The notes: generated by a model not told the origin, from the sequence alone. A stretch of DNA of 64,000 nt from Prolixibacteraceae bacterium (GCA_019720755.1 CP081303.1:682001-746000), one strand, 5' to 3'. Counted from the first letter of the stretch, positions 27,267 through 36,676 are shown. Program-made: numbers and translations.

Positions 27267-29510
27267 ATGACAAATTACAAGGATTCTCAGATTGCTGGGA
27301 AATTTGGAACATTGCCAGTTTTCTTTACTGCACTTTCCACCATCTTAGGAGCCATTTTATTTTTACGTTTTGGTTGGGCTGTTGGACAGTTAGGATTTTT
27401 AGGCGTGATGGGGGTTATTGTTTTAGGACATTTGGTTACCGTCCCTACTGCCATGTCTGTTGCAGAAATTGCAACAAACCAAAAGGTACGAGGAGGTGGA
27501 GCCTACTTTATCATTTCACGATCTTTTGGTTTGAATATCGGTGCCGCAGTAGGTATCGCGCTCTATCTATCCCAAGCCATTAGTATTGCCTTTTATGTTA
27601 TTGCACTCGGTCAGGCTTTTCTGCCATTTTTTGATTGGTTATCTGTAAATTATGGAATTGTAATTTCTGATATTCGATTTATCAATGTACCTGTGATGAT
27701 ATTACTTTCCCTTTTAATGTTATCAAAGGGAGCAAATATAGGGGTGAAAGCCTTGTATGGAGTGGTTGTAATTCTATTTTCTTCTCTTGTATGTTTCTTT
27801 ATGGGGAGTCCACAGATTGATCCTTCAGAAGTCTCTTTGGTTGCACATGTACCTAATAATGAGAGCTTTTTCTATGTCTTTACCATTGTGTTTCCTGCCT
27901 TTACAGGATTGGCTGCTGGGCTTGGGCTTTCTGGAGATCTTAAAAAGCCAGAGAAGTCTATTCCTCGTGGTACCATATGGGCTACCGTGGTAGGACTACT
28001 TATCTACGTTGCGATTGCAGTGAAACTTACTTATTCTGTCTCTCCAGAACAGATGGTAAGTGATGAGTTGATTATGAGTCGTGTGGCTATTTGGGGTCCC
28101 ATTATTCCGATAGGTTTGGCTGCTGCGTCTTTGTCTTCTGCCTTGGGGTCTATAATGATTGCACCTCGTACATTGCAAGCGATAGGTGCAGATGGTATAT
28201 TCTCAAATAAAAAAGTAAATGACTGGGTCTCTCGATGTCGTCCTTCAGATAATGAACCCATAAATGCATCTTACCTTACGATTAGTATCGCAATGTTTTT
28301 TGTACTTATTGGGGATGTCAACTTTGTTGCTGAGATTATTTCGATGTTCTTTATGATTACTTATGGAACGATCTGTTTAATCTCTTTCTTAGAACATTTT
28401 GCTGCAGATCCTGCCTATCGTCCTACTTTTAGGTCGCATTGGTTGATATCATTGGTTGGTACTGTTGCCTCGTTCTGGGTAATGTTTCAGATGAATCTGC
28501 CATATGCCTCTCTATCTCTACTGTTTATGGGTATTATTTACTATATAATTACACATAATAAGAACGAAAAGAAAGGTTTTAACAAACTCTTTAGGGGGGT
28601 AATATTTCAAATAAGTAGAGAACTTCAAGTGTTTGCCCAACGTGCAGATAGAGGGAGTCGTGAGGAAGGATGGCGACCGTTTGCAATCTGCATCTCTTCT
28701 GATACTTTCAAACGTCGTGGTGCTTATGATTTTATGCGTTGGTTATCTTATAAATATGGTTCAGGTACCTATATTCATTATATTAAGGGGCTATTGAATG
28801 AAGAGACACGTCAGGAATCACAAGAGGTACTCCAAAGACTTTTAAAACTCACTTCTGTAGTGAAGAGTCGTGTATATCTTGATACGATAATATCTCCTTC
28901 TTATACTAGTGCTATTGCCCAAGTGGTACAGCTTTCAGGAATAACTGGTAGAGGGAACAACTTAATTCTTTTTGAATATTCAAGAAGTTCTATAGAAAAT
29001 CTACATGATACTCTTTCAAACTATGAGTTAATGGTATCCTCTGGTTTTGATATTTGTATTCTAAATTCGAGTTATAAAGGCTTTGGTAGTAAAAGAGAGA
29101 TACATATTTGGATGTCTCCGGAAGATTATCAGAATGCCAATTTGATGATTCTTTTAGGGTATATTCTTTTGGGGCACAAAGACTGGCATAAAGGTTTTAT
29201 TAAAATATTCTCTATTGCTTCAAGAGGAAAGAAAGAGATTGAACGAGAGCTGTTGGTAAAACAAATTAAAGAGGGGCGTATCCCTATCCATCCTTCCAAT
29301 GTGGAGATATTAACGATCCCTGAAGGTGAAAGTCGTAAAGAGATGATTCGTCATCGATCTATGGATGCTGATCTTACAATCTTAGGTTTTATGCCTAATG
29401 ATTTAACCAAAGGGGTAGAAAAATTCGAAGGGTATGATGATATGGGAAATATTCTATTTGTCGGTGCACACCATGAGAAGGTTATCATGGCACCACTAGA
29501 TGAAGACTAA
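27267..29510 (+). CDS. SLC12-type (cation-chloride cotransporter-like) permease
   Basis: 747 residues. The first 440 are an APC-superfamily membrane domain of about 12 helices (STILGAILFLRFGWAVGQLG, GGGAYFIISRSFGLNIGAAVG, PAFTGLAAGLGLSGDLK). A 300-residue soluble C-terminal domain follows, as in eukaryotic KCC/NKCC cotransporters and their bacterial relatives annotated as amino-acid permeases. Substrate could be ions with chloride or amino acids. The gene starts 86 bp after IS copy 1, so the insertion may have changed its promoter region. A terminator follows. Confidence 0.85.
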   Translation: MTNYKDSQIAGKFGTLPVFFTALSTILGAILFLRFGWAVGQLGFLGVMGVIVLGHLVTVPTAMSVAEIATNQKVRGGGAYFIISRSFGLNIGAAVGIALYLSQAISIAFYVIALGQAFLPFFDWLSVNYGIVISDIRFINVPVMILLSLLMLSKGANIGVKALYGVVVILFSSLVCFFMGSPQIDPSEVSLVAHVPNNESFFYVFTIVFPAFTGLAAGLGLSGDLKKPEKSIPRGTIWATVVGLLIYVAIAVKLTYSVSPEQMVSDELIMSRVAIWGPIIPIGLAAASLSSALGSIMIAPRTLQAIGADGIFSNKKVNDWVSRCRPSDNEPINASYLTISIAMFFVLIGDVNFVAEIISMFFMITYGTICLISFLEHFAADPAYRPTFRSHWLISLVGTVASFWVMFQMNLPYASLSLLFMGIIYYIITHNKNEKKGFNKLFRGVIFQISRELQVFAQRADRGSREEGWRPFAICISSDTFKRRGAYDFMRWLSYKYGSGTYIHYIKGLLNEETRQESQEVLQRLLKLTSVVKSRVYLDTIISPSYTSAIAQVVQLSGITGRGNNLILFEYSRSSIENLHDTLSNYELMVSSGFDICILNSSYKGFGSKREIHIWMSPEDYQNANLMILLGYILLGHKDWHKGFIKIFSIASRGKKEIERELLVKQIKEGRIPIHPSNVEILTIPEGESRKEMIRHRSMDADLTILGFMPNDLTKGVEKFEGYDDMGNILFVGAHHEKVIMAPLDED

Positions 29511-29530
29511 ATGATCCTATATGATATATT

Positions 29531-29558
29531 AAATGGCAGGTCATTAGACTTGCCATTT
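29531..29558 (+). terminator. Terminator of the SLC12-type gene
   Basis: AAATGGCAGGTC pairs with GACTTGCCATTT (one G-T pair), 4-nt loop, followed by a short T-run, 20 bp past the stop. Confidence 0.85.
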
Positions 29559-29706
29559 TTACTAAGTATACACTAGTTCTATCTCTTTGCATATAAAGGT
29601 GCAGTGGGTTATATTATTTCGAGTTGCATCATGCCTGAAGAGGTTTACAATACACGAACTCTCTCAATGATTGATCTTGAAATGATAATACTTGTTCCAA
29701 GAGAAA

Positions 29707-31002
29707 CTAATTCCACACGGTTGTATATCTTTTCTTCGAGACATTGTTCATGAAAGGAAGTCCTAGATAAAACCCCCAAACACCATGGATATCGGTGTTA
29801 TAATGATAATTAATACCGAAGGATAGGCTTTGAAAGAGTTTGTGTATTGTATAACCTGCCGCCCATTGCGTTGGCATCTCTTTCGAGAAATAACTCTTAA
29901 TATAAAATGCCTCGTATGCCGTAGTATGCTCAAAAAATGGGATTTGAGTAAGGATCATTTTTTTTCGTTGGTAGGCAATCATGCTCTCTATCCATGGTTT
30001 CATCGTTGAGATTCCATAATCATTTGAAACAAACCACTCTCTTGACATACTGTATGCCGTTACGTCTGAATGGGTACTGTAAGTATGATGGTATTGTGAA
30101 AAGTGATAAGGCGTAGTCCCAAAAAAAGTTCCTAGATCCACATTCCATAACAATTTGCTTTGAGAAGTTCCGATCCCGTCGTCGTAATGAATAGAGAACT
30201 TATGATATGTATCCCTTGAATTTGTATTCAAACCATAGTCGTATGTGAGCGAAATATTTCGATAGTGATAGTCATCTAAGAAATATCGCATCTCTCCACG
30301 ATAGTCTATGCTTCTCTGTTCTTCTGTTTGAGATGCCTTTAGTTGGATATTCGTCGGTTCGTTAGAATCAAAATCCCTGTTATCTCTTGGAAAGAAAGTG
30401 AAATCTGTGATATTTTCTAGTGGCATAAAATGACTATAGGAGATGCTGCTTGCAAAATTCCATCTACTATATGGAGGGTTCCAACACCAATGAAATATTG
30501 CTGCTTGAGAACGATAATACTTTTTATAGTTTCTTTGAGCAAAAAGTATCGCAGAGAGGTCCAAAATACTATTTTCTCCAACTCCTCCTTTGAAATCTTC
30601 CGAAAGATTTTGAATATTCAGCGACCAATAGTTTTTCCTGTCAGAAGTGTAAAGCATATGTACTCTCCCAAGAAACTCATCTTTGCTGATATCATAAGCA
30701 GCAGAACCATGTATCTCGATGAACTTTGTTGTGGATGGAATCCATTTTTTTGTCACCGACTGCCAAACACTAAAACCATCTACTAAGTTAAACGGGGTCT
30801 CTCCTCTGTCGACTAACCCATGATAGGTAGTAATCGTCGTACTATCATTATTAAAGAATGTTTTTGGGGACAATATACCTGGTAGTAGTTCTATGGGTTT
30901 CACCTCACTATGGGGCGTTTGTCCATATAGAAGTGAAGGAGAAAAGAATAGTATCCCCAACAATGAAAAAATAATAATAAACGTTTCTGTTTTAATAATC
31001 AT
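29707..31002 (-). CDS. Exported beta-barrel protein, DUF5686-like (tentative)
   Basis: 431 residues from the ATG at 31002 (a GTG at 31008 is in frame). A signal peptide (FIIIFSLLGILFFSPSLLYGQ) is followed by many alternating aromatic strands (YKKYYRSQAAIFHWCWNPPY, FGINYHYNTDIHGVWGFYLG), as expected of an outer-membrane barrel. The last part resembles the C-terminal barrel of DUF5686 proteins, but those are about twice as long and start with a carboxypeptidase-like domain that is absent here. No function is assigned. It is divergent from the esterase lipoprotein gene. Confidence 0.55.
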   Translation of the reverse strand: MIIKTETFIIIFSLLGILFFSPSLLYGQTPHSEVKPIELLPGILSPKTFFNNDSTTITTYHGLVDRGETPFNLVDGFSVWQSVTKKWIPSTTKFIEIHGSAAYDISKDEFLGRVHMLYTSDRKNYWSLNIQNLSEDFKGGVGENSILDLSAILFAQRNYKKYYRSQAAIFHWCWNPPYSRWNFASSISYSHFMPLENITDFTFFPRDNRDFDSNEPTNIQLKASQTEEQRSIDYRGEMRYFLDDYHYRNISLTYDYGLNTNSRDTYHKFSIHYDDGIGTSQSKLLWNVDLGTFFGTTPYHFSQYHHTYSTHSDVTAYSMSREWFVSNDYGISTMKPWIESMIAYQRKKMILTQIPFFEHTTAYEAFYIKSYFSKEMPTQWAAGYTIHKLFQSLSFGINYHYNTDIHGVWGFYLGLPFMNNVSKKRYTTVWN

Positions 31003-31141
31003 AAACACAAACCTAATAAAAAGATTTTATAACTCTCTTTTACTCTCTCTTTTTACCACTACCATTATGATTAGTCTTTTTTGTTTTATTACTTTTAAGT
31101 CGTAGAATTTTTTTTGATTATAAAAAAGCCTTAATGCGCAA

Positions 31142-31966
31142 ATGAAGAAATCAAATGTTACCACGTTATGTGCACTTTTCCTATTCTTACTGATAGGGTG
31201 TAATAGTAGTTCTAAAAAAGAGATCCATCAAAAAACCTATGTAGTCTACATGGCAGGACAATCTAATATGGTTGGACAAGGTCATAAAGATTATTTAAGT
31301 GATTCGATCAAACTCTCTTCTAAAGTACAGTTTTTTGACTATGCTTTAGATGCTAATATGAAGAAAAGCCCTAATAAATTTGGCCCTGAATATGGTATGT
31401 CTGAAATCATCTCTAAGAAATATCCCAAAGCAAAGTTTATCTTTATTAAATATGCTATTGGTGGTGCTTCTCAATTCGATTGGGCTCCTGAATATTCTAA
31501 AGAGAGAGCTGCTGTAACGGGTCATCCTGAGTTCGGAGACATGTACTCCACTTTTTTTAAACTTATTAATAAAGATATACCTAAAGGTGCCATACCATTG
31601 GCTGTTTTATGGATGCAAGGGGAAAGGGACGCAGTGATACCTGAAGCTGGACGCGAATATGAAGAGAATATGGATCATTTCATCCGTTCTTTTCGTCGGG
31701 ATATCGAAAAGGACAACCTTCCATTTATTATTGGGATAATCGATCCAGAACCAGCAAGATATACTCTAAAGAGTGGCGTTGTTCATTCCCAAAGAGAATT
31801 GGCTAAAAACCTGCCGAATGTCTTTACCATTGAAACAAGTGATCTTCCTAAATATAACGATGGGGTTCATTATAACTCAAAAGGGCAAATGGCTTTAGGT
31901 CGTCGTTTTGGTGAGGAAATTATAAAATTAATTGATCAAAAAGAGAAGCAAGGCATCAGCTTCTAA
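31142..31966 (+). CDS. SGNH/SASA-family carbohydrate esterase lipoprotein
   Basis: 274 residues. A lipoprotein signal ends at LLIGC20. The nucleophile Ser41 lies in YMAGQSNMVGQGH, the block II region is KYAIGGASQFDW, WMQGERDA resembles the W-QGE-D of sialate O-acetylesterase-type (SASA, CE6) enzymes, and the Asp-His of YNDGVHYNSKGQMALG closes the triad. It probably removes acetyl groups from a polysaccharide at the cell surface or in the periplasm. No glycoside hydrolase adjoins it. The best alternative is a sialate acetylesterase with another sugar ester. Confidence 0.85.
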   Translation: MKKSNVTTLCALFLFLLIGCNSSSKKEIHQKTYVVYMAGQSNMVGQGHKDYLSDSIKLSSKVQFFDYALDANMKKSPNKFGPEYGMSEIISKKYPKAKFIFIKYAIGGASQFDWAPEYSKERAAVTGHPEFGDMYSTFFKLINKDIPKGAIPLAVLWMQGERDAVIPEAGREYEENMDHFIRSFRRDIEKDNLPFIIGIIDPEPARYTLKSGVVHSQRELAKNLPNVFTIETSDLPKYNDGVHYNSKGQMALGRRFGEEIIKLIDQKEKQGISF

Positions 31967-32047
31967 TTATATTTTATCCTTTGTAATATTCTAACGAACC
32001 ATTGGGTTGTGTAAGAAAAAGTTTACAAGATTAAACACATTAAAAAT

Positions 32048-32084
32048 AAAAAGGCAGTACTGAATAATAAAGTGCTGCCTTTTT
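32048..32084. terminator. Bidirectional terminator
   Basis: AAAAAGGCAGTACT (32048-32061, one A of the run interrupted upstream) pairs with AGTGCTGCCTTTTT (32071-32084), one G-T pair. It lies between the convergent esterase and acyltransferase genes. Confidence 0.85.
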
Positions 32085-32172
32085 GCAATAGTCGATAGAC
32101 GAAAACGATATGTGAAGAGAACATTCCGCAGGATAATTGGTTAAAATATCATCTGAATATTTTAAAAACTTA

Positions 32173-33267
32173 TCAGACTCTCTTATATAGCCTCTGAAAT
32201 GGTAATTCAATATATTTATGTGTAATTTTAGAGACAAAGATCACTACTATTATAGAAAATATTACAAATATATTGTTGATTAAAATATTTCCAAAATCTA
32301 TATATATATGAGAATTTGATTGGTATACAATGGATGTTGAGGTGAAATGTTGTATGATTTTAAAGAACCATATTGAACAAAATATTATAAAAAAATGGGT
32401 CATATAGATTGAAAATGATAACTTGCCAAGACATTGAAGGAAGTGTTTTCTTAGAAGTTTTGATATGAAACCGACTTCAAGAGCGAAGAACGGCACGGTA
32501 AAAAGAAAGAATACTGAAGCAAATATATTCTTATAAGGTAAGTGAGATACAATTGTGGTACCAATGCCTATTAATAAGAGTATCTCTATAAAGGTACCCC
32601 AAAAATACGATGGTTTTTTATCTGAAATTTGTCTAAAAATTGCATAAACAGATGCACCCCCAAAAAAGCATGATAATCCACTTAATACGGGCCGGACTAC
32701 TAATTTAGAGTCTAAATACAATAGAATGAAACTGGTTGAGGAAATTAGAACCCAAGAAATTAATTTATACTTCCTAAATATCAAGAAGCTGATGAATAGA
32801 AGTATATATAGATAGAATTCGATACTAATACTCCAGGATGGGGCATTAAAACTAAGGTGATATGTATATGGAGTCCAAGACTGTAACAATAATAAGTTTG
32901 TTGCGATGTTTAGGATTGATGATTTCTCCGAGAAAGGTAATACTTCAAATGAGGTAATTCCAAGGTTATATAAAAGTAGCTTAACAAGCTGAAGAACAAT
33001 AAATAATGAAAACATCACAAAGTGTAATGGATATAGCCTTAAGAATCTGGCCTTGATATATTTTTTGAAGTCATATTTATTCTCAAAAGCATACACATGG
33101 GCTAACACGAAGCCACTGAGAACAAAAAAAAACTCCACAAATATTTTGCTGTTTCTAAAGAACGAAAATTCAGTAATAGTATCTGTTACATTCATATGGT
33201 ATAGCATAACAAAGAGAGCACATAAACCTCTAAATGCATCTAATGCTTCAAATCTTTCAGTTTTCAT
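32173..33267 (-). CDS. Acyltransferase 3-family membrane protein (OafA-like)
   Basis: 364 residues, about ten hydrophobic segments. The N-terminus FEALDAFRGLCALFVMLYHM has the family's Arg and His (RG..A..V...H), and SFNAPSWSISIEFYLYILLF is the conserved W-SIE-E motif of OafA-like O-acyltransferases. Expected to acylate surface glycans at the inner membrane. No C-terminal SGNH domain. Base composition is more AT-rich than in neighbouring housekeeping genes, which can indicate transfer. It faces the esterase gene across a terminator. Confidence 0.85.
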   Translation of the reverse strand: MKTERFEALDAFRGLCALFVMLYHMNVTDTITEFSFFRNSKIFVEFFFVLSGFVLAHVYAFENKYDFKKYIKARFLRLYPLHFVMFSLFIVLQLVKLLLYNLGITSFEVLPFSEKSSILNIATNLLLLQSWTPYTYHLSFNAPSWSISIEFYLYILLFISFLIFRKYKLISWVLISSTSFILLYLDSKLVVRPVLSGLSCFFGGASVYAIFRQISDKKPSYFWGTFIEILLLIGIGTTIVSHLPYKNIFASVFFLFTVPFFALEVGFISKLLRKHFLQCLGKLSFSIYMTHFFIIFCSIWFFKIIQHFTSTSIVYQSNSHIYIDFGNILINNIFVIFSIIVVIFVSKITHKYIELPFQRLYKRV

Positions 33268-33291
33268 CTTTTATGTTCGTTCGATTTTAAA

Positions 33292-33399
33292 TTAAAGTGC
33301 AACATGGTGGACAATAAAATGGGGATGATCTATTTTTAACGTATTGTTGAAATATTTATAAGGACTTTGTCCCCAGTACCCTCTTACAAAGATATACAT
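33292..33399 (-). other. Possible C-terminal remnant of a lost gene
   Basis: A 35-codon frame reads MYIFVRGYWGQSPYKYFNNT, then LKIDHPHFIVHHVAL and a stop. The Trp/Tyr/His-rich, ordered sequence looks like a protein end, but upstream in frame a stop occurs after 13 codons and no start signal is seen. It lies between cysN and an acyltransferase gene. I do not recognise the family; chance cannot be excluded. Confidence 0.25.
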
Positions 33400-33532
33400 A
33401 ATAGAAGATAAAGTTAAAGAAGGTTGCTCTTTTCATCTCTTGTCAGATCCTCTTAATAAAGATTCTGTTCATTATAGTTTTGAATGCAAATGGAATACGA
33501 AAGGAAAGACGACATTTTCCATAATACGAAAT

Positions 33533-33567
33533 AAAAAAAAGGCAACATTCTAAATAGAAGTGTTGCC
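33533..33567 (-). terminator. Terminator of cysN
   Basis: GGCAACATT (33541-33549) pairs with the AAGTGTTGCC side (33559-33567) with one wobble, flanked by A8 that becomes TTTTTTTT on the minus strand, 30 bp past the cysN stop. Confidence 0.8.
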
Positions 33568-33596
33568 TTTTTTAATATGAATAGTATCAGAGAGAA

Positions 33597-34865
33597 TTAG
33601 ATAATCATTCCAGCTCCAACAGTATTATTTGTTGCGTCATCAATGATAATGAAACTACCAGTTATTCTATTCTTTTTGTATGAATCATAGAATAATGGCT
33701 TAGATGTTTTCAACTTAATACGTGCAATATCATTCAGCCCAACAGCCGTGTCGTCTGCAATTTCAAGCGTGTTGATGTCTATCTTATTCACCACCTCCTG
33801 CACCATTCCTAGTACATCAGACGAAGTGTGTTTAATGGTATACTTACCTCGAACACGCATAGGTGTTTCGCTCATCCAACAGATCATCGCATCGATCACT
33901 TGATCCGACTTAGGACAGTTGTCAGCAGCACTTAGAAGTGAACCTCTACTAATATCAATTTCATCTTCAAGTTGGATAGAAACCGACTGAGGTGCAATAG
34001 CTTTCTCTAATTGTTCATCAAGAATATTGATGCTTTTGACCTTTGAAGTTTGTTCTCCAGGGAACACTTTTACTTCTTGACCAACGTAGAACTCTCCACT
34101 AGCCACACGACCAGCAAATCCACGATAATCATGAAACTCATCACTTTGAGGACGGATAACATACTGTACTGGAAAACGAGCATCTTCTCTATTCAAATCT
34201 TCTCCAACAGGAAGAGTCTCTAATGTCTGAAGAAGTGTTTTTCCTGTATACCAAGGGCATCTCTTCGATGGGTCTACAACATTATCTCCATCTCTTGCAC
34301 TCATTGGAATGAAGTAGAAATTTTTAATGTCGAGCTTCTCTGCAACGGATTTAAAATCGTTTTTGATCTTTTGATAAGTCTCTTGATCGAAATCAACCAA
34401 ATCCATTTTATTAATACAAACCACTACATGAGGGATTTGTAATAAAGAAGCAATATATGCATGACGACGTGTCTGCTCAATCACCCCATTACGTGCATCG
34501 ATCAGTATCAAAGCTGCATTTGCCGTAGATGCACCTGTTACCATATTTCGGGTATATTGAACGTGACCCGGAGTATCTGCGATGATAAATTTACGGTTTG
34601 GAGTGGCAAAATAACGATATGCTACATCAATCGTAATACCTTGTTCTCGTTCCGCACGAAGTCCATCAGTAAGAAGTGCCAAGTTCACTTGCTCTTCTCC
34701 TTTGTTTACACTTGCATTTTCGATCGCCTCCATTTGGTCTTCGAAAATCGCTTTACTATCATATAATAAACGACCAATAAGCGTACTCTTTCCATCATCT
34801 ACACTACCTGCAGTGGTGAATCGAAGTAGCTCCATGTCTAAATATCCGTTTGCTTTTCCTGACAT
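33597..34865 (-). CDS. cysN: Sulfate adenylyltransferase subunit 1 (GTPase)
   Basis: 422 residues, the short form without a fused APS kinase. G-domain motifs: GSVDDGKST (20-28), DTPGHVQYTRNM, NKMDLVDF. An EF-Tu-like beta-barrel region follows. With CysD it makes adenosine 5'-phosphosulfate from sulfate and ATP, driven by GTP hydrolysis. No cysC or cysH is in the window, so whether the APS serves cysteine synthesis or sulfation cannot be told here. It starts 67 bp after cysD ends, same strand, one operon. Confidence 0.95.
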   Translation of the reverse strand: MSGKANGYLDMELLRFTTAGSVDDGKSTLIGRLLYDSKAIFEDQMEAIENASVNKGEEQVNLALLTDGLRAEREQGITIDVAYRYFATPNRKFIIADTPGHVQYTRNMVTGASTANAALILIDARNGVIEQTRRHAYIASLLQIPHVVVCINKMDLVDFDQETYQKIKNDFKSVAEKLDIKNFYFIPMSARDGDNVVDPSKRCPWYTGKTLLQTLETLPVGEDLNREDARFPVQYVIRPQSDEFHDYRGFAGRVASGEFYVGQEVKVFPGEQTSKVKSINILDEQLEKAIAPQSVSIQLEDEIDISRGSLLSAADNCPKSDQVIDAMICWMSETPMRVRGKYTIKHTSSDVLGMVQEVVNKIDINTLEIADDTAVGLNDIARIKLKTSKPLFYDSYKKNRITGSFIIIDDATNNTVGAGMII

Positions 34866-34932
34866 CTTTAAAAAAGATTTTTAACAATGGTTTACAAAAT
34901 GTTGATTTTATAAAAGACAGAATAGAAGATTC

Positions 34933-35838
34933 CTAGAAGTATCCTTGCTTTTTCCTATCTTCCATGGCAGCTTCCGATCTTTTGTCATCGGCACGTCCAC
35001 CACGTTCCGTAACTCGGGTAGAGGCTACTTCTTGAATAATCTCTTCCAAAGTATTTGCTTTAGAGAGTGTCAAACCTGTACAAGTGATGTCCCCAATTGT
35101 TCTACAACGAACTTGTTTGGTCTCATATTTCTCTCCTTGTTTCAATGTCAAACAATCCGATTTTGCCAACCATGTTCCATCTCTCAAGAACACCTCTCGT
35201 TCGTGAGTGTAATAAAGTGAAGGCATCTCAATATTCTCTAAAAGTATATATTGCCATACATCCATCTCTGTCCAGTTACTGATTGGAAATACACGAAAGT
35301 GCTCTCCAACATGCTTCTTTCCATTGAAGATATTCCAAAGCTCTGGGCGTTGGTTTTTAGGATCCCATTGGCCAAAATCATCACGGTGTGAGAAGAATCT
35401 TTCTTTAGCACGAGCTTTCTCCTCATCACGTCTTCCACCCCCCATCGCACAATCAAATTTCTCCTCCTCTAATGCATCTAGAAGAGTTACCGTTTGGAGC
35501 GAATTACGGCTCGCATTAGGTCCTTTTTCTTCCGCAACACGACCTTGGTCGATTGAGTCCTGTACATACTTCACGATTAAACGAGTTCCAGTCTTGTCGC
35601 AAAGATTATCACGATAGTCAAGTGCCTCTTGGAAGTTATGTCCTGTATCAATGTGCATTAAAGGAAATGGAACTTTTCCAGGATAAAATGCCTTTCTTGC
35701 TAAGTGAAACATCACAATAGAATCTTTCCCTCCTGAAAACAACATGACCGGACGTTCAAATTGTGCTGCTACTTCTCTTAAAACAAAAATAGATTCTGCT
35801 TCAAGTTCTCTTAAGTGATTAATTGTATTTTGGTCCAT
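34933..35838 (-). CDS. cysD: Sulfate adenylyltransferase subunit 2
   Basis: 301 residues, the normal length. The PP-loop SGGKDS (35-40) binds ATP; MHIDTGHNFQEALDYRD and the C-terminal GRADDKRSEAAMEDRKKQGYF region are family hallmarks. It is the catalytic subunit that adenylates sulfate and works with CysN. It is the first gene of the pair; a promoter lies about 66 bp upstream. Beyond it is a 1.1-kb region without genes. Confidence 0.97.
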   Translation of the reverse strand: MDQNTINHLRELEAESIFVLREVAAQFERPVMLFSGGKDSIVMFHLARKAFYPGKVPFPLMHIDTGHNFQEALDYRDNLCDKTGTRLIVKYVQDSIDQGRVAEEKGPNASRNSLQTVTLLDALEEEKFDCAMGGGRRDEEKARAKERFFSHRDDFGQWDPKNQRPELWNIFNGKKHVGEHFRVFPISNWTEMDVWQYILLENIEMPSLYYTHEREVFLRDGTWLAKSDCLTLKQGEKYETKQVRCRTIGDITCTGLTLSKANTLEEIIQEVASTRVTERGGRADDKRSEAAMEDRKKQGYF

Positions 35839-35903
35839 ACAAACTACTTATATTTCATTTCTTTCGTAATAGAAAAATTGACACTTATGGTCAATTGAAG
35901 CAC

Positions 35904-35934
35904 AAAAATAAGGAAATGAACAAGGAATCGAAAA
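35904..35934 (-). promoter_or_regulatory. cysDN promoter
   Basis: Minus strand: TTTC (35934-35931, one mismatch from TTTG), 19 nt, TATTTTTG (35911-35904), exact -7. About 66 bp before the cysD ATG. Confidence 0.55.
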
Positions 35935-36041
35935 CTTACACCCGAATAGTTTATTTAAGTCTTTGATTTAATTGTTAAAAAGCATTGTAAAAGTAATGAG
36001 TCATCTCCGTTTATAAGGATCGGTTCTATGTTTTGAATGTT

Positions 36042-36088
36042 TCCTTACTATTAATGAAAGAACATCGTTCTTTTATTAATAGTAAGGA
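36042..36088. repeat. 22-bp near-perfect hairpin in the cysD-susC gap
   Basis: TCCTTACTATTAATGAAAGA begins a 22-nt arm (36042-36063) that pairs with 36067-36088 with a single G-T pair and a 3-nt loop. No T-run follows, so it is not a usual terminator. It lies between divergently transcribed cysD and susC. Confidence 0.8.
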
Positions 36089-36184
36089 TAAGGATCATCT
36101 CACCATGTTTATAAGATAATTTGGATCAAGAATATCGAAATGATTTATACCACTTATCGAAGGGTGCTTTAAAGGCTCTTTCCG

Positions 36185-36247
36185 ATACCCTTTGGTTACC
36201 CTTTAGTTACCCTTTGGTTACTCCTAGAGTAACCAAAGGGTAACTAA
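36185..36247. repeat. 11-bp direct repeats leading into a 21-bp perfect dyad (copy 2)
   Basis: Units ATACCCTTTGG, TTACCCTTTAG and TTACCCTTTGG (36185-36217), then TTACTC, centre CTA, and inverted arm. Arms 36203-36223 and 36227-36247 are perfectly complementary over 21 bp. Same plan as 6338-6398; outer arm bases differ between copies but pairing is kept. Confidence 0.85.
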
Positions 36248-36430
36248 GTCCTGACTAATATGTATGCTAATATGGTATCAGGTATTGATCGTTTTATAAT
36301 CTCGTGATAAATATGTTGACGAGTGAACTACAATTATTTAGATGGATTTAGTTTGGTGTTTTATGATCACGATATTTTTATATGTTCCTAATTGAATAAA
36401 AACACTTTTATTGATCAATGTATATATAAT

Positions 36431-36490
36431 TGTGTTTCTATTTGTTTCTATGTGTTTGTATTTGTTTGTATCTGTTTCTATGTGTTTGTA
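36431..36490. repeat. Six 10-bp tandem repeats upstream of susC
   Basis: Six consecutive 10-bp units: TGTGTTTCTA, TTTGTTTCTA, TGTGTTTGTA, TTTGTTTGTA, TCTGTTTCTA, TGTGTTTGTA (consensus TNTGTTTSTA). The period is one DNA turn, so the same face carries each unit. No other gene in this stretch. Confidence 0.85.
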
Positions 36491-36676
36491 CTTGTTAATG
36501 TATTAGTGGTGGTGAAATAGTTCATTCAAATATAAAATTGCCTCTATTTATTCAAATATGAGTGAATAGACAGAGTAAATACCTGTCAAATCTGCATAAT
36601 TAGTTCGCTTATGGTTGGTAATTGTACAATATTACATTTTTGTATAGTTTTTTATTGAGAATAGTTGCTATAATTG

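Noticed and set aside
32040-32237. 65-codon minus-strand frame across the terminator
   Set aside because: Runs through a clear hairpin and overlaps the acyltransferase end.
36431-36490. CRISPR-like array
   Set aside because: Units are contiguous and 10 bp long, with no spacers and no cas genes.
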